A stretch of DNA of 64,000 nucleotides, from contig NZ_FOXQ01000001.1 in the NCBI RefSeq assembly GCF_900115755.1, forward strand, positions 992,001-1,056,000, in the 5' to 3' direction. The notes below the pieces were generated by a model. It was not told the DNA's origin. It ran no database searches and saw only the letters and a program-made list of their open reading frames with translations. Every line of letters begins with the position of its first letter. The first letter of the stretch is position 1. The stretch comes from Parafilimonas terrae. Lineage in GTDB: Bacteria > Bacteroidota > Bacteroidia > Chitinophagales > Chitinophagaceae. The position numbers were made by a program, and so were the translations under genes. This document shows, in pieces, positions 1-8,415 of the stretch.

Positions 1-279
1 AAAAATTAACGCATTTATATTTTAAACATTACTAATTTTACGCCCTCAAAAAATATTGGTTCACAATTTTATATTGAACTGACGTTGAAAAAGAACACAA
101 CACATAACAACTTACATGTTTCTCATCATACCATGATGAGTGTTGGTTTATTACCGAACCCGTTTTGCTTCCGCCTTGTGCGACGACCGAGAATTTGATA
201 TCCTCCCGCAACATGCAGCCTTGCATTCGTGTAAAACAGTTACACGTAAACAACATCTTTTTATAACAAGCAAATCAAA
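1..279. other. Left-edge non-coding region upstream of the arginine operon
   Basis: No convincing gene is seen here; the short reverse-strand reading frames lack family features. The stretch probably holds the promoter of the arginine operon. A TAATTTTA motif near position 32 is one mismatch from the Bacteroidota -7 element. A 7-bp perfect palindrome lies at 228-246 and is listed separately. Confidence 0.5.
228..246. promoter_or_regulatory. Perfect palindrome CGTGTAA-N5-TTACACG, candidate operator
   Basis: Two 7-base arms match perfectly around the spacer AACAG. The site ends 33 bases before the GTG start of the first gene of the arginine operon. Its size and position suit a repressor site. 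It does not match the E. coli ArgR box, so the regulator is unknown. Operator function is inferred from symmetry and location only. Confidence 0.4.
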
Positions 280-1008
280 GTGGAACAAAATCAAAATATT
301 ATAGTACGTATAGCCAATAGTGGCGATGCAGATTACGCAGAAACCATTACCAACGAAATGGAAGCAAGCGCACAGGCAAGGGGCACCGGTATTGCCAAGC
401 GCAGCCCGCAATATATTATTTTAAAAATGATAGAAGGCAAAGCTGTTATTGCGCACACAAAAGACGGCACATGGGTTGGCTTTTGCTATATTGAAGAATG
501 GAGCCACGGCGAGTTTGTTGCCAACAGCGGGCTTATCGTATCGCCGGCTTTCAGAAAAACCGGCGTTGCAAAACAGATAAAGAAAAAAATATTTGAGCTT
601 TCAAGACAGAAATATCCAAAGGCAAAAATATTTGGTTTAACCACCGGCCTTGCTGTAATGAAGATAAACAGTGACCTCGGTTATGAGCCGGTAACATACA
701 GTGAACTTACACAGGACGAAACATTCTGGGCCGGCTGTAAAAGCTGCGTTAACTACGATATCCTCATGATGAAAGAGCGCAAGAATTGCATGTGCACTGC
801 TATGTTATACGATCCTTCCGATCATTACGAACCACAGGAAACCAAAGAACATTTTAAGGAAAAAAGCGAAGTGTATGCAAGGCTTTTACGCAGGAAAAAA
901 AATCGTTTTCTGAAAGCCTTTCAAAAAAAAGATAAGCAAAAGCCTGAAGTAAGGGAACAAAAAAAGCGACGTTCGCTTGTTTCCATGTTCTCCATGATTT
1001 TTTCATGA
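280..1008 (+). CDS. GNAT N-acyltransferase, probable N-acylglutamate synthase
   Basis: This 242-residue GNAT protein heads the arginine operon, where the first step (acylation of glutamate) would otherwise be missing. The acyl-CoA loop RKTGVAKQIKKK lies at residues 92-103, after a beta strand ending LIVSPAF. A cysteine set follows (C153, C156, C170, C172), possibly binding metal. The C-terminus is a very basic tail, about residues 205-235. The start is GTG; the next in-frame ATG would remove part of the fold. Family knowledge links such GNATs next to argG in Bacteroidota to acetyl- or succinylglutamate formation. The acyl donor cannot be read from the sequence. Confidence 0.75.
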   Translation: MEQNQNIIVRIANSGDADYAETITNEMEASAQARGTGIAKRSPQYIILKMIEGKAVIAHTKDGTWVGFCYIEEWSHGEFVANSGLIVSPAFRKTGVAKQIKKKIFELSRQKYPKAKIFGLTTGLAVMKINSDLGYEPVTYSELTQDETFWAGCKSCVNYDILMMKERKNCMCTAMLYDPSDHYEPQETKEHFKEKSEVYARLLRRKKNRFLKAFQKKDKQKPEVREQKKRRSLVSMFSMIFS

Positions 1009-1124
1009 GAAATTTTTTGGTGACCAGCAACATCAATAATGGCATCATCGTTGCGTCGCAACACTTGTACAGCATATCATTATTCAGCATCATTCATAAA
1101 GCATAAATTACACAAGCAACATTA

Positions 1125-2363
1125 ATGTCAATAAATCAAAATAATCATGAACATGCAAACATCCCTCCAGGGGATGTGCGCTCCATCGTTCTCGGTTTCT
1201 CCGGCGGCCTTGATACTTCTTTCTGTGTTAAATATTTAGGAGAAGACCAGGGTTACGATGTGCACAGCATTATCGTAAACACGGGCGGTTTCAGCGAAGA
1301 TGAATTAAAAAAGATTGAAGAGCACGCTTATAAACTTGGTGTAAAAACACATACAACAATTGATGCGGTAAAAGGTTATTATGACCGCATTATCAAATAC
1401 CTTGTTTTCGGAAATGTATTAAAAAATAATACTTATCCTTTAAGCGTAAGTGCTGAAAGATTAGTGCAGGCATTGCACATTGCAGATCATGTGAAAGCCG
1501 TGGGTGCAAAAGCAGTTGCGCACGGCAGCACCGGCGCCGGTAACGACCAGGTGCGTTTTGACATGGTGTTTCACATCATGATACCTGAAGTTGAAATTAT
1601 AACGCCAATACGCGATTTAAAACTCAGCCGTGAAGAAGAAATTGAGTACCTGAAAAACAAAGGTGTTGATATGAATTTTGAAAAAGCGGCGTATTCAATC
1701 AACAAAGGTTTATGGGGCACCAGCGTTGGCGGAAAAGAAACATTAAAAAGTAAAGGCATTTTGCCTGAAGAAGCCTGGCCAACGCAAGTTTCAAAACATG
1801 ATAGCGAAGAAGTAAAACTGCATTTTGAAAAGGGTGAGCTCACTGCCGTGAATGATAAAACGTTCAGCCATTCTTCAGCAGCCATTCAATATTTACAAAC
1901 CATAGCAGGTGCTTATGGCATTGGCCGCGATATACATGTGGGCGACACCATCATTGGCATAAAAGGCCGTGTGGGTTTTGAAGCTGCTGCACCAATGGTA
2001 ATTTTAAAAGCACATCATGCATTGGAAAAACATGTGCTTACCAAATGGCAGTTAAGCTGGAAAGATAATATTGCCAACTTCTACGGCAACTGGTTGCATG
2101 AAGGGCAGATACTTGATCCTGTAATGCGTGATATAGAAGCCTTCCTGCAAAGCTCACAGCAAAATGTAACCGGCGATGTATTCGTGCAATTAATGCCTTA
2201 CCGTTTTCAAATTATCGGTATAGAAAGCGAGCACGATTTAATGAACAGCAAGTTTGGTAAATATGGCGAAATGAATACCGGCTTTACCGGTGAAGATGTG
2301 CGTGGTTTCAGTAAAATTTTTGGCAATCAAACTGCCATGTATCATTTTTTAAATAAAGCGTAA
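1125..2363 (+). CDS. argG: Argininosuccinate synthase
   Basis: It joins citrulline and aspartate, using ATP, to form argininosuccinate in the cytoplasm. The PP-loop SGGLDTS is at residues 26-32, and the citrulline/aspartate-binding segment GSTGAGNDQVRFD at 134-146. At 412 residues the length is normal for the family. The ATG at 1125 gives a short variable N-terminus before the first strand. It follows the GNAT gene by 116 bases and leads the run of arg genes. ArgG and ArgH are the last two steps and act on deacylated citrulline. Confidence 0.96.
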   Translation: MSINQNNHEHANIPPGDVRSIVLGFSGGLDTSFCVKYLGEDQGYDVHSIIVNTGGFSEDELKKIEEHAYKLGVKTHTTIDAVKGYYDRIIKYLVFGNVLKNNTYPLSVSAERLVQALHIADHVKAVGAKAVAHGSTGAGNDQVRFDMVFHIMIPEVEIITPIRDLKLSREEEIEYLKNKGVDMNFEKAAYSINKGLWGTSVGGKETLKSKGILPEEAWPTQVSKHDSEEVKLHFEKGELTAVNDKTFSHSSAAIQYLQTIAGAYGIGRDIHVGDTIIGIKGRVGFEAAAPMVILKAHHALEKHVLTKWQLSWKDNIANFYGNWLHEGQILDPVMRDIEAFLQSSQQNVTGDVFVQLMPYRFQIIGIESEHDLMNSKFGKYGEMNTGFTGEDVRGFSKIFGNQTAMYHFLNKA

Positions 2364-2433
2364 AGAGATAGGTATAGGGCTTAAGGCTTTCCTTACACCC
2401 TAAACCATATAACTTCTACCTTTAAAACTATCC
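2364..2433. repeat. Dispersed intergenic repeat between argG and the cupin gene
   Basis: The gap holds GGTATAGGGCTTAAGG followed by CCTTACACCCTAAACC, which can fold back on itself. The same vocabulary (GGTATAAGG, TTTAGGGTATAGGGCT, CCTTAAACC) recurs at 8333-8415 between argE and argH. I take the two as copies of one short interspersed family. Confidence 0.5.
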
Positions 2434-2796
2434 ATGCAGGCTCTGAATAAACATACTGCCTTGCATCATTACAAATGGGGAAATAATTGTGATGGATGGG
2501 TTTTTGTTGATACAGATGCGTTATCTGTAAAACAGGAATTAATGCCGGAGAATGCTGCAGAAAGTTTACATTATCATAAAAATGCACAGCAGTTCTTTTT
2601 TATATTGAAAGGAAATGCAACATTTGAGGTGGAAGGACAGGTTTTTTCAGTAAAAGAAAATGAAGGCTTTCATATTTCTGCTGGCAAAAAGCATCGCATT
2701 GTAAATAATACAAATACTGATCTTGAATTTATATTAAGCTCTCAGCCTTCAACTAATAACGATAGATTTAATTGTTTTGAACATGAAGAAAATTAA
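2434..2796 (+). CDS. Small cupin-domain protein
   Basis: This 120-residue single-domain cupin has a first-motif remnant LHYHKNAQQFFFILKG near residues 46-61 and a second motif PAGKKHR-like stretch (SAGKKHRI) near 86-93. Two or three histidines could hold one metal ion. The stop codon lies 14 bases inside argC, so the pair is translationally linked. No arginine-pathway reaction needs a cupin, so the role is unknown; binding a pathway metabolite or regulation is possible. No signal peptide is present, so it should be cytoplasmic. Confidence 0.8.
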   Translation: MQALNKHTALHHYKWGNNCDGWVFVDTDALSVKQELMPENAAESLHYHKNAQQFFFILKGNATFEVEGQVFSVKENEGFHISAGKKHRIVNNTNTDLEFILSSQPSTNNDRFNCFEHEEN

Positions 2797-3763
2797 TGTT
2801 GGTATTATAGGTGGCGCCGGTTATACAGGCGGCGAATTGATCAGGTTATTAATCAATCATCCAAATACTGATATCCGTTTTATTCATAGTAAAAGCAATG
2901 CAGGCAACGCTGTTTCTAAAGTGCACCGGGATTTAATTGGTGAAACAGAATTGAATTTTACAGATACTTTGAGCGATGATATTGATGTACTTTTCTTATG
3001 TCTTGGTCATGGCGATTCAAAAAAATTTTTATCAGAAAATGAAATTGCTGACAGCATTAAAATAATTGACCTTGCCAACGACTTTCGCCTTGCCCAAAGC
3101 TCAAAGCTTAAAGCCCGCAGCTTTGTTTATGGTTTACCTGAATTAAACAAAGAGCAAATTAAATCAGCACATAATGTAGCTAATCCCGGTTGTTTTGCAT
3201 CTGCCATTCAGTTGGGCTTATTACCGTTGGCAAAGGCAGGTTTGTTAGATGATATTTACACAACAGGCATCACAGGTTCAACAGGCGCGGGGCAAAGCTT
3301 AAGTGCTACCTCACATTTTAGCTGGCGTGCCAATAATATACAAGCATATAAAACATTAACGCATCAGCATTTAGGCGAGATCATGCAGTCTCTAACACAA
3401 TTGCAGTCTGATAAGAATTTGCAAATGTCATTTGTGCCCTGGCGCGGCGATTTTACAAGAGGTATTTTTATCAGTTCAACTGTGCATTGCGAAATGTTGG
3501 CAGAAGAATTAAAAATATTGTATAAGGATTTTTACAAAGGCAACCCATTCACTATTGTTAGCGATGAGCCTATCTTTTTAAAACAAATTGTAAACACGAA
3601 TAAATGTTTGATACAATTAGAAAAAGTTGGCAGCAAATTGGTGGTGCACAGTGCGCTTGATAATTTGCTGAAAGGTGCAAGTGGACAGGCTGTTCAAAAC
3701 ATGAATTTAATGTTTGGGTTGAATGAAACAACAGGGCTGAAACTAAAAGGAACAATGTTTTAA
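2783..3763 (+). CDS. argC: N-acyl-gamma-glutamyl-phosphate reductase
   Basis: It reduces acylglutamyl phosphate to the semialdehyde with NADPH. The dinucleotide-binding loop GGAGYTGGELIRLL lies at residues 10-23. The catalytic cysteine is C137 in NPGCFAS, and GITGSTGAG follows about 25 residues later. I chose the ATG at 2783 over a TTG two codons upstream, because MKKINVGIIG is a normal family N-terminus. The product is 326 residues. The gene overlaps the cupin gene by 14 bases. It is followed by an inserted four-helix-bundle gene instead of running directly into argD. Confidence 0.95.
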   Translation: MKKINVGIIGGAGYTGGELIRLLINHPNTDIRFIHSKSNAGNAVSKVHRDLIGETELNFTDTLSDDIDVLFLCLGHGDSKKFLSENEIADSIKIIDLANDFRLAQSSKLKARSFVYGLPELNKEQIKSAHNVANPGCFASAIQLGLLPLAKAGLLDDIYTTGITGSTGAGQSLSATSHFSWRANNIQAYKTLTHQHLGEIMQSLTQLQSDKNLQMSFVPWRGDFTRGIFISSTVHCEMLAEELKILYKDFYKGNPFTIVSDEPIFLKQIVNTNKCLIQLEKVGSKLVVHSALDNLLKGASGQAVQNMNLMFGLNETTGLKLKGTMF

Positions 3764-3787
3764 GTTGTAGGTATTAAGTTATAAGTA
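3761..3787 (+). repeat. Left arm of an imperfect inverted repeat flanking the IVP-type gene
   Basis: This 26-base arm starts at the argC stop codon and reads AAGTTGTAGG then TATTAAGTTATAAGTA. It matches the reverse complement of the arm at 4139-4165 at 21 of 26 positions by hand alignment. Similar words recur at 6413-6440 between argF' and argB. Confidence 0.6.
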
Positions 3788-4141
3788 GTGCAGAATTACA
3801 AAGATTTAAAAGTTTGGGAAAAAGCACATTCATTTACTTTACAAGTGTATGAATGCACAAAAGTTTTTCCAAAAGAAGAACTATATAGCTTAACAAATCA
3901 ACTCAGAAGATCGGCTTCATCTATTCCGGCAAATATTGCTGAAGGCTGTGGGAAGAATTCAAATCAGGAATTTGCTCATTTTTTAAACATCGCATTAGGT
4001 TCATCAAACGAATCAGAATATTTTCTTATCCTTTCAAAAGATTTATCATATTTAAAAGAAGAAATTTTTCAAACATTATTTAAATTAATTAACGAAGTAA
4101 AAGGAATGTTGATTGCACTTATCAACAAGGTGCGTTCCTAA
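3788..4141 (+). CDS. Four-helix-bundle protein of the 23S rRNA intervening-sequence (IVP/S23) family
   Basis: This 117-residue all-helical protein carries the family signature: DLKVWEKAH near the N-terminus, LRRSASSIPANIAEG at about residues 38-52, then FLNIALGSSNESEYFL. First seen as an ORF inside 23S rRNA intervening sequences, the family is also scattered as solitary genes; its biochemical role is unsettled. The start is GTG. It sits between argC and argD with nothing to do in arginine synthesis, and is bounded on both sides by arms of a 26-bp inverted repeat. That suggests it arrived as a small insertion that left the operon readable. Confidence 0.88.
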   Translation: MQNYKDLKVWEKAHSFTLQVYECTKVFPKEELYSLTNQLRRSASSIPANIAEGCGKNSNQEFAHFLNIALGSSNESEYFLILSKDLSYLKEEIFQTLFKLINEVKGMLIALINKVRS

Positions 4142-4165
4142 CTTATTACTTACAACTTACAACTT
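4139..4165 (-). repeat. Right arm of the inverted repeat flanking the IVP-type gene
   Basis: It overlaps the IVP-gene stop codon and runs up to the base before the argD ATG. It contains TTACAACTTACAACTT and is the imperfect inverse of 3761-3787. With the left arm it delimits a unit of about 405 bp. Confidence 0.6.
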
Positions 4166-5326
4166 ATGACTTTATTCGATGTTTATCCTTTAAACGACAT
4201 TACAATTACCAAAGCACAAGGTTCTTATGTGTGGGATGAAAATGGCGTTCAGTATCTTGATTTGTATGGCGGCCACGCAGTAATCAGCATTGGCCACACA
4301 CACCCGCATTGGGTTAAAAGAATTGAAGACCAGTTAGAAAAAATTGCATTCTATTCTAATTCTGTGCACATTCCAATTCAACAGGAGCTGGCTGATAAAT
4401 TAGGCAAAGTTAGCGGCAAGGAAGAGTACCAGTTATTCCTTGTAAACAGTGGCGCCGAAGCCAATGAAAACGCATTAAAACTTGCATCTTTTCATACAGG
4501 CAAGAAAAAGATTGTTGCTTTTAATAAAGCTTTTCATGGCAGAACATCATTAGCCGTTGCAGCTACAGACAATAAGAACATTGTGGCGCCGGTAAATGAA
4601 ACGGGCAACATTGATTTTCTTCCGTTCAATGATGAAGCTGCTTTGAAAGAATATTTTCAAACTAACGGTGATAAAGTGGCGGCAGTAATTGTGGAAGCCA
4701 TACAAGGCGTTGGCGGCATAAACGTAGCCAGCGAAAGCTTTTTGCAACTGATAAGAAGATTATGCGATGCTAATGATGCTTTATTTATTGCAGATGAAGT
4801 GCAATGTGGTTACGGCAGAAGTGGAAAATTCTTTGCGCTGGACCACGCCGGCGTAAATGCCGATATATATACTATGGCAAAAGGTATGGGCAATGGCTTT
4901 CCGGTTGGCGGCATTTTAATTGCGCCGTATATTAAACCAAAGCATGGCATGCTTGGCACAACATTCGGCGGCAACCAGCTGGCCTGTGCTGCGGCACTTG
5001 GGGTGCTGGAAGTAATTGAAAGAGATAATTTGATTGAGATGACCAAGCAGCGCGGCATGTATCTCATTAATAAATTAAAAAGTATTGATGGAATTGATAA
5101 TGTTCGCGGCAAAGGCCTGATGATTGGTTTTGATGTGCCTGAAGACCTGAAAGACCTGCGCAAAAAGTTATTACATGATTATTTCATTTTTACCGGTGAG
5201 GCAAAGCCAAATGTAATTCGCTTATTGCCCGCATTGAATATTACACGCAAACAGGTAGATGAATTTCTGGACACTTTGAATGAAGCTGTTGCGGAGATGA
5301 AAGCTGTTGTAGCACATGCCGAATAA
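4166..5326 (+). CDS. argD: Acylornithine aminotransferase
   Basis: This class III PLP aminotransferase converts N-acylglutamate semialdehyde to N-acylornithine, using glutamate. NSGAEAN (94-100) contacts the cofactor phosphate and D210 in IADEVQCG contacts the pyridine nitrogen. The Schiff-base lysine is K239 in MAKGMGNGFPVGG. At 386 residues the length suits ArgD. The ATG follows the right inverted-repeat arm directly, leaving no clear Shine-Dalgarno sequence. Whether it prefers acetyl or succinyl substrate is not visible here; the next gene bears on that. Confidence 0.93.
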   Translation: MTLFDVYPLNDITITKAQGSYVWDENGVQYLDLYGGHAVISIGHTHPHWVKRIEDQLEKIAFYSNSVHIPIQQELADKLGKVSGKEEYQLFLVNSGAEANENALKLASFHTGKKKIVAFNKAFHGRTSLAVAATDNKNIVAPVNETGNIDFLPFNDEAALKEYFQTNGDKVAAVIVEAIQGVGGINVASESFLQLIRRLCDANDALFIADEVQCGYGRSGKFFALDHAGVNADIYTMAKGMGNGFPVGGILIAPYIKPKHGMLGTTFGGNQLACAAALGVLEVIERDNLIEMTKQRGMYLINKLKSIDGIDNVRGKGLMIGFDVPEDLKDLRKKLLHDYFIFTGEAKPNVIRLLPALNITRKQVDEFLDTLNEAVAEMKAVVAHAE

Positions 5327-5359
5327 GTTAACTGCATTAATATTAAGCATTAAAAAATT

Positions 5360-5434
5360 GAACCACTAAGTCACGAAGACACGAGCCATAAAGTACTTAG
5401 TGAAACTTTGTGTCCTTAGCGCCTTTGTGGTTTC
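5360..5434. repeat. Imperfect palindromic intergenic repeat between argD and argF'
   Basis: The left arm is GAACCACTAAGTCACGAAGACAC (in part) at 5360-5382. The right arm at 5410-5434 ends CCTTTGTGGTTTC, whose complement GAAACCACAAAGG mirrors the left arm with several mismatches. Sequences of this kind (accac-aagg-cacgaag-acac) recur between genes in many environmental Bacteroidota. It could form a long mRNA hairpin inside the operon. It has no T-run, so it is not a classical terminator. Confidence 0.55.
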
Positions 5435-5452
5435 ATTTATAAATAAGAATAG

Positions 5453-6421
5453 ATGAACCAATTTACATCCGTTCATGACGCAGGCAACATTAATGCTTTG
5501 GTTGAAAAAGCATTGATGTATAAAGCAAATCCTTTAAAAGATAAAACGCTGGGAGCCGGCAAACGCATTGGCTTATTGTTTTTAAACCCAAGTTTGCGTA
5601 CCAGGTTAAGCACACAGGTTGCCGCAGGCAACCTTGGAATGGATGCTATTGTTTTTAATGTAGATAAAGAAGGCTGGGCACTGGAGTTTGAAGAAGGCGC
5701 CATCATGAGCGGCAGCACCGTTGAACATATAAAAGATGCAGCGCCAGTCCTGGGAAACTATTTTGACATTCTGTGCATAAGAACATTTCCTTCATTAAAA
5801 AACCGCGATGATGATTACAGCGAATTGTACATTACACAATTCATAAAATATTGCGGCGTTCCTGTAATTAGTTTGGAAAGCGCAACCTTGCATCCGCTGC
5901 AATCGTTAACTGATGTAATTACAATTAAAGAAGTAATCAGCCGTCAGCCACCAGCTATCAGAAGGCCCAAAATTGTTCTTACATGGGCGCCGCATGTAAA
6001 GCCTTTGCCGCAATGTGTTGCCAATAGTTTTGCGCAGTGGATAAATGCCTGGGGCGAAGCGGATTTTGTTATTACACATCCGCAGGATTATGAATTAAAA
6101 GAAGCATTTACAAAAGGCGCAACCATTACCCATAACCAGGATGAAGCATTAAAGGATGCTGATTTTGTATATGTAAAAAACTGGAGCACTTATAATGATT
6201 ATGGTAAGATATATGAAAATGATCCAGAATGGATGCTTACAGAAGATAAACTGAAACTTACCAATAATGCAAAGGTGATGCATTGTTTGCCCGTAAGAAG
6301 AAATGTTGAATTAAGCGATGAAGTTTTAGATAGTGCAAACAGCATAGTTACACAACAGGCAGCAAACCGTGTGTGGGCAGCGCAGGCAGTTATTAGCGAA
6401 ATCCTGAAGAGTAATAAGTAA
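5453..6421 (+). CDS. argF': N-acylornithine carbamoyltransferase, probably succinylornithine-specific
   Basis: It carbamoylates N-acylornithine to N-acylcitrulline, replacing the usual ornithine enzyme. The carbamoyl-phosphate motif is LNPSLRTRLSTQ (44-55), with HPLQ at 147-150, TWAPH at 177-181 and HCLPVRRN at 277-284. This pattern is that of the ArgF' family, not ordinary ArgF. Residue 90 (codon at 5720-5722) is valine, in GSTVEH. That position is Glu92 in the Xanthomonas acetylornithine enzyme and Pro90 in the Bacteroides succinylornithine enzyme. Changing Glu92 to Val, Ala, Ser or Pro is known to switch the former to succinyl specificity. Length is 322 residues. Confidence 0.93.
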   Translation: MNQFTSVHDAGNINALVEKALMYKANPLKDKTLGAGKRIGLLFLNPSLRTRLSTQVAAGNLGMDAIVFNVDKEGWALEFEEGAIMSGSTVEHIKDAAPVLGNYFDILCIRTFPSLKNRDDDYSELYITQFIKYCGVPVISLESATLHPLQSLTDVITIKEVISRQPPAIRRPKIVLTWAPHVKPLPQCVANSFAQWINAWGEADFVITHPQDYELKEAFTKGATITHNQDEALKDADFVYVKNWSTYNDYGKIYENDPEWMLTEDKLKLTNNAKVMHCLPVRRNVELSDEVLDSANSIVTQQAANRVWAAQAVISEILKSNK

Positions 6422-6440
6422 TAAGTTTTATGTTATAAGT

Positions 6441-7232
6441 ATGAACAAACTTTTTGTTATAAAAGTTGGCGGAAACATTATTGATGATGAAGCGAAACTA
6501 AAAGTATTTCTTACTTCAGTTGCATCAGTAAAATCGCATAAAATCGTGGTGCATGGAGGTGGGAAGATTGCGACTGAAATCGGCAATAAACTCAACATCG
6601 AATCAAAATATATTAACGGCAGAAGAATAACAGATGATGATACGATTGATTTGGTAACGATGGTATATGGCGGATTGATCAATAAAAAAATTGTTGCACA
6701 ACTACAATCATTAAACTGTAATGCAATTGGTTTAACTGGTGCCGACGCGAATATTATTCCGGCAAAAAAACGTGCAGTAAAAGATGTTGATTTTGGCTGG
6801 GTTGGCGATATTGATAACTCAAAAGTAAAAAGTGAAAACTTAAAAGCTTTGCTTGAAAGCAATTTCACTCCAATACTTGCACCGCTTACTCATGATGAAC
6901 AAGGCCATATTTTAAATACAAATGCAGATACCATCGCTTCGTCAATCGCTGTTGCACTTTCAACTTATTATGATGTTCGTTTAATATATTGTTTTGAAAA
7001 GAAAGGCGTGCTGGAAAATGTAGAGGATGACAATTCTGTCATTAATCTTATCAATAAAGAAAAATACCGGCAACTGCTGGAAGAACAAAAATTGTTTGCA
7101 GGCATTCTTCCCAAAATAGATAATGCTTTTGCAGCAATAGATGCAGGCGTTCATGAAGTTTTGATTGGTGATGCAAATGATCTTATTCAAAATACAACAA
7201 ATAATACAATCGGCACTTTGATAACACAATAA
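6441..7232 (+). CDS. argB: N-acylglutamate kinase
   Basis: This amino-acid kinase phosphorylates N-acylglutamate, the second pathway step and a common point of arginine feedback. KVGGN near residue 8 and VVHGGGK (36-42) hold the phosphates. RRITDDDT (61-68) and NADTIASSIAVAL are the substrate and adenine segments. At 263 residues it is the short form, without the N-terminal helix often tied to arginine inhibition, so it may be arginine-insensitive. The ATG follows a run of AAGTAATAAG repeats. Its stop overlaps the argE start by one base (TAATG). Confidence 0.93.
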   Translation: MNKLFVIKVGGNIIDDEAKLKVFLTSVASVKSHKIVVHGGGKIATEIGNKLNIESKYINGRRITDDDTIDLVTMVYGGLINKKIVAQLQSLNCNAIGLTGADANIIPAKKRAVKDVDFGWVGDIDNSKVKSENLKALLESNFTPILAPLTHDEQGHILNTNADTIASSIAVALSTYYDVRLIYCFEKKGVLENVEDDNSVINLINKEKYRQLLEEQKLFAGILPKIDNAFAAIDAGVHEVLIGDANDLIQNTTNNTIGTLITQ

Positions 7233-8332
7233 TGGAAATTGAAACCTTATACAATGCTGCCATTTCCCTTCTTCAGCAGTTAATTTCAATTCCTTCTTTT
7301 TCAAAAGAAGAAGATAAAACAGCTGATGCAATTGAGCAGTTCCTTCACTCAAAAAACATAGCAACAAACAGGTTATTAAATAATGTTTGGTCTGTTAATA
7401 AATATTTTGACAAAAGCAAGCCAACTATTTTGCTTAACTCACATCACGATACCGTAAAGCCCAATAAACAATATACAAGGGATCCTTTTACAGCAAACTT
7501 TGAAGATGAGAAATTGTTCGGCCTCGGCAGCAACGATGCCGGCGGCTGTTTGGTTTCGCTGATTGCAACATTTATACATTTTTATCATCAGCAGAATTTG
7601 CAATACAATCTTGTTTTGGCTGCAACTGCAGAAGAAGAGATCAGTGGTAAAAATGGAATTGAATTGTTGTTAAATAACGAAGGCTTTTTACATCTTTCAG
7701 GCCATGCAAAAAATCCCTTCAGCGGATGGGCGGCAATTGTTGGCGAACCAACATTAATGAATATGGCTGTTGCCGAGAAAGGCTTGCTGGTATTGGATTG
7801 TACGGCTTTGGGCAAGGCTGGCCATGCAGCACGTGAAGAAGGAGATAATGCTATTTATAAAGCTGTAAAAGATATTGAGTGGATTAAAAATTACAGGTTT
7901 GATAAAGTGTCTGCGCTGATTGGCCCGAATAAAATGAGCGTTACCATCATCAATGCAGGTTCACAGCATAATGTAATTCCTTCTGAATGCAAGTTTACGG
8001 TAGATGTGCGTGTGAATGAGTTATATACTTTTGAAGAAGTGATTGATATCATTCGGCAAAACATTCAATCGGAAGTTATGCCAAGAAGCTTGCGGTTGCG
8101 TTCAACAAATATTGCATTGGATCATCCATTGGTAAAGGCAGGAACAGCATTAGGAAGAACATATTATGGTTCGCCCACAACGAGCGATAAAGCATTAATG
8201 CCATTTCCTGCGTTGAAGATGGGCCCCGGCGACAGCGCCAGGAGCCATAGTGCAGATGAGTTTATTTTTGTTGATGAGATTAAGAATGGAATTGGGTTAT
8301 ACATTGAGTTATTGAATAAAATAATTTTTTAA
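7232..8332 (+). CDS. argE: M20-family N-acylornithine/N-acylcitrulline deacylase
   Basis: This zinc-dependent deacylase has SHHDTVKP at 70-77 (metal ligand H72, catalytic D74), the bridging D102 in GSNDAGG, and the general-base glutamate in TAEEEISG (132-139). VGEPT follows at the next metal position. With an ArgF' transcarbamylase upstream, the natural substrate is expected to be N-acylcitrulline instead of acylornithine. It is translationally coupled to argB by the TAATG overlap. Length 366 residues fits. Acetyl versus succinyl preference is not determined. Confidence 0.9.
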   Translation: MEIETLYNAAISLLQQLISIPSFSKEEDKTADAIEQFLHSKNIATNRLLNNVWSVNKYFDKSKPTILLNSHHDTVKPNKQYTRDPFTANFEDEKLFGLGSNDAGGCLVSLIATFIHFYHQQNLQYNLVLAATAEEEISGKNGIELLLNNEGFLHLSGHAKNPFSGWAAIVGEPTLMNMAVAEKGLLVLDCTALGKAGHAAREEGDNAIYKAVKDIEWIKNYRFDKVSALIGPNKMSVTIINAGSQHNVIPSECKFTVDVRVNELYTFEEVIDIIRQNIQSEVMPRSLRLRSTNIALDHPLVKAGTALGRTYYGSPTTSDKALMPFPALKMGPGDSARSHSADEFIFVDEIKNGIGLYIELLNKIIF

Positions 8333-8415
8333 AAGGTATAAGGCGTAAGGTTTAGGGTATAGGGCTACTGCAGTCTTAACCTTAAACCTTAAACCTTAAA
8401 CCTTAAATCTTCACA
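8333..8415. repeat. CCTTAAA-type dispersed repeat between argE and argH
   Basis: The gap begins GGTATAAGGCGTAAGG and ends with four near-perfect copies of the heptamer CCTTAAA (8380-8408). The halves are roughly inverse to each other. It shares wording with 2364-2433 in the same operon. The tandem copies run up to eight bases before the argH ATG. Confidence 0.6.
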
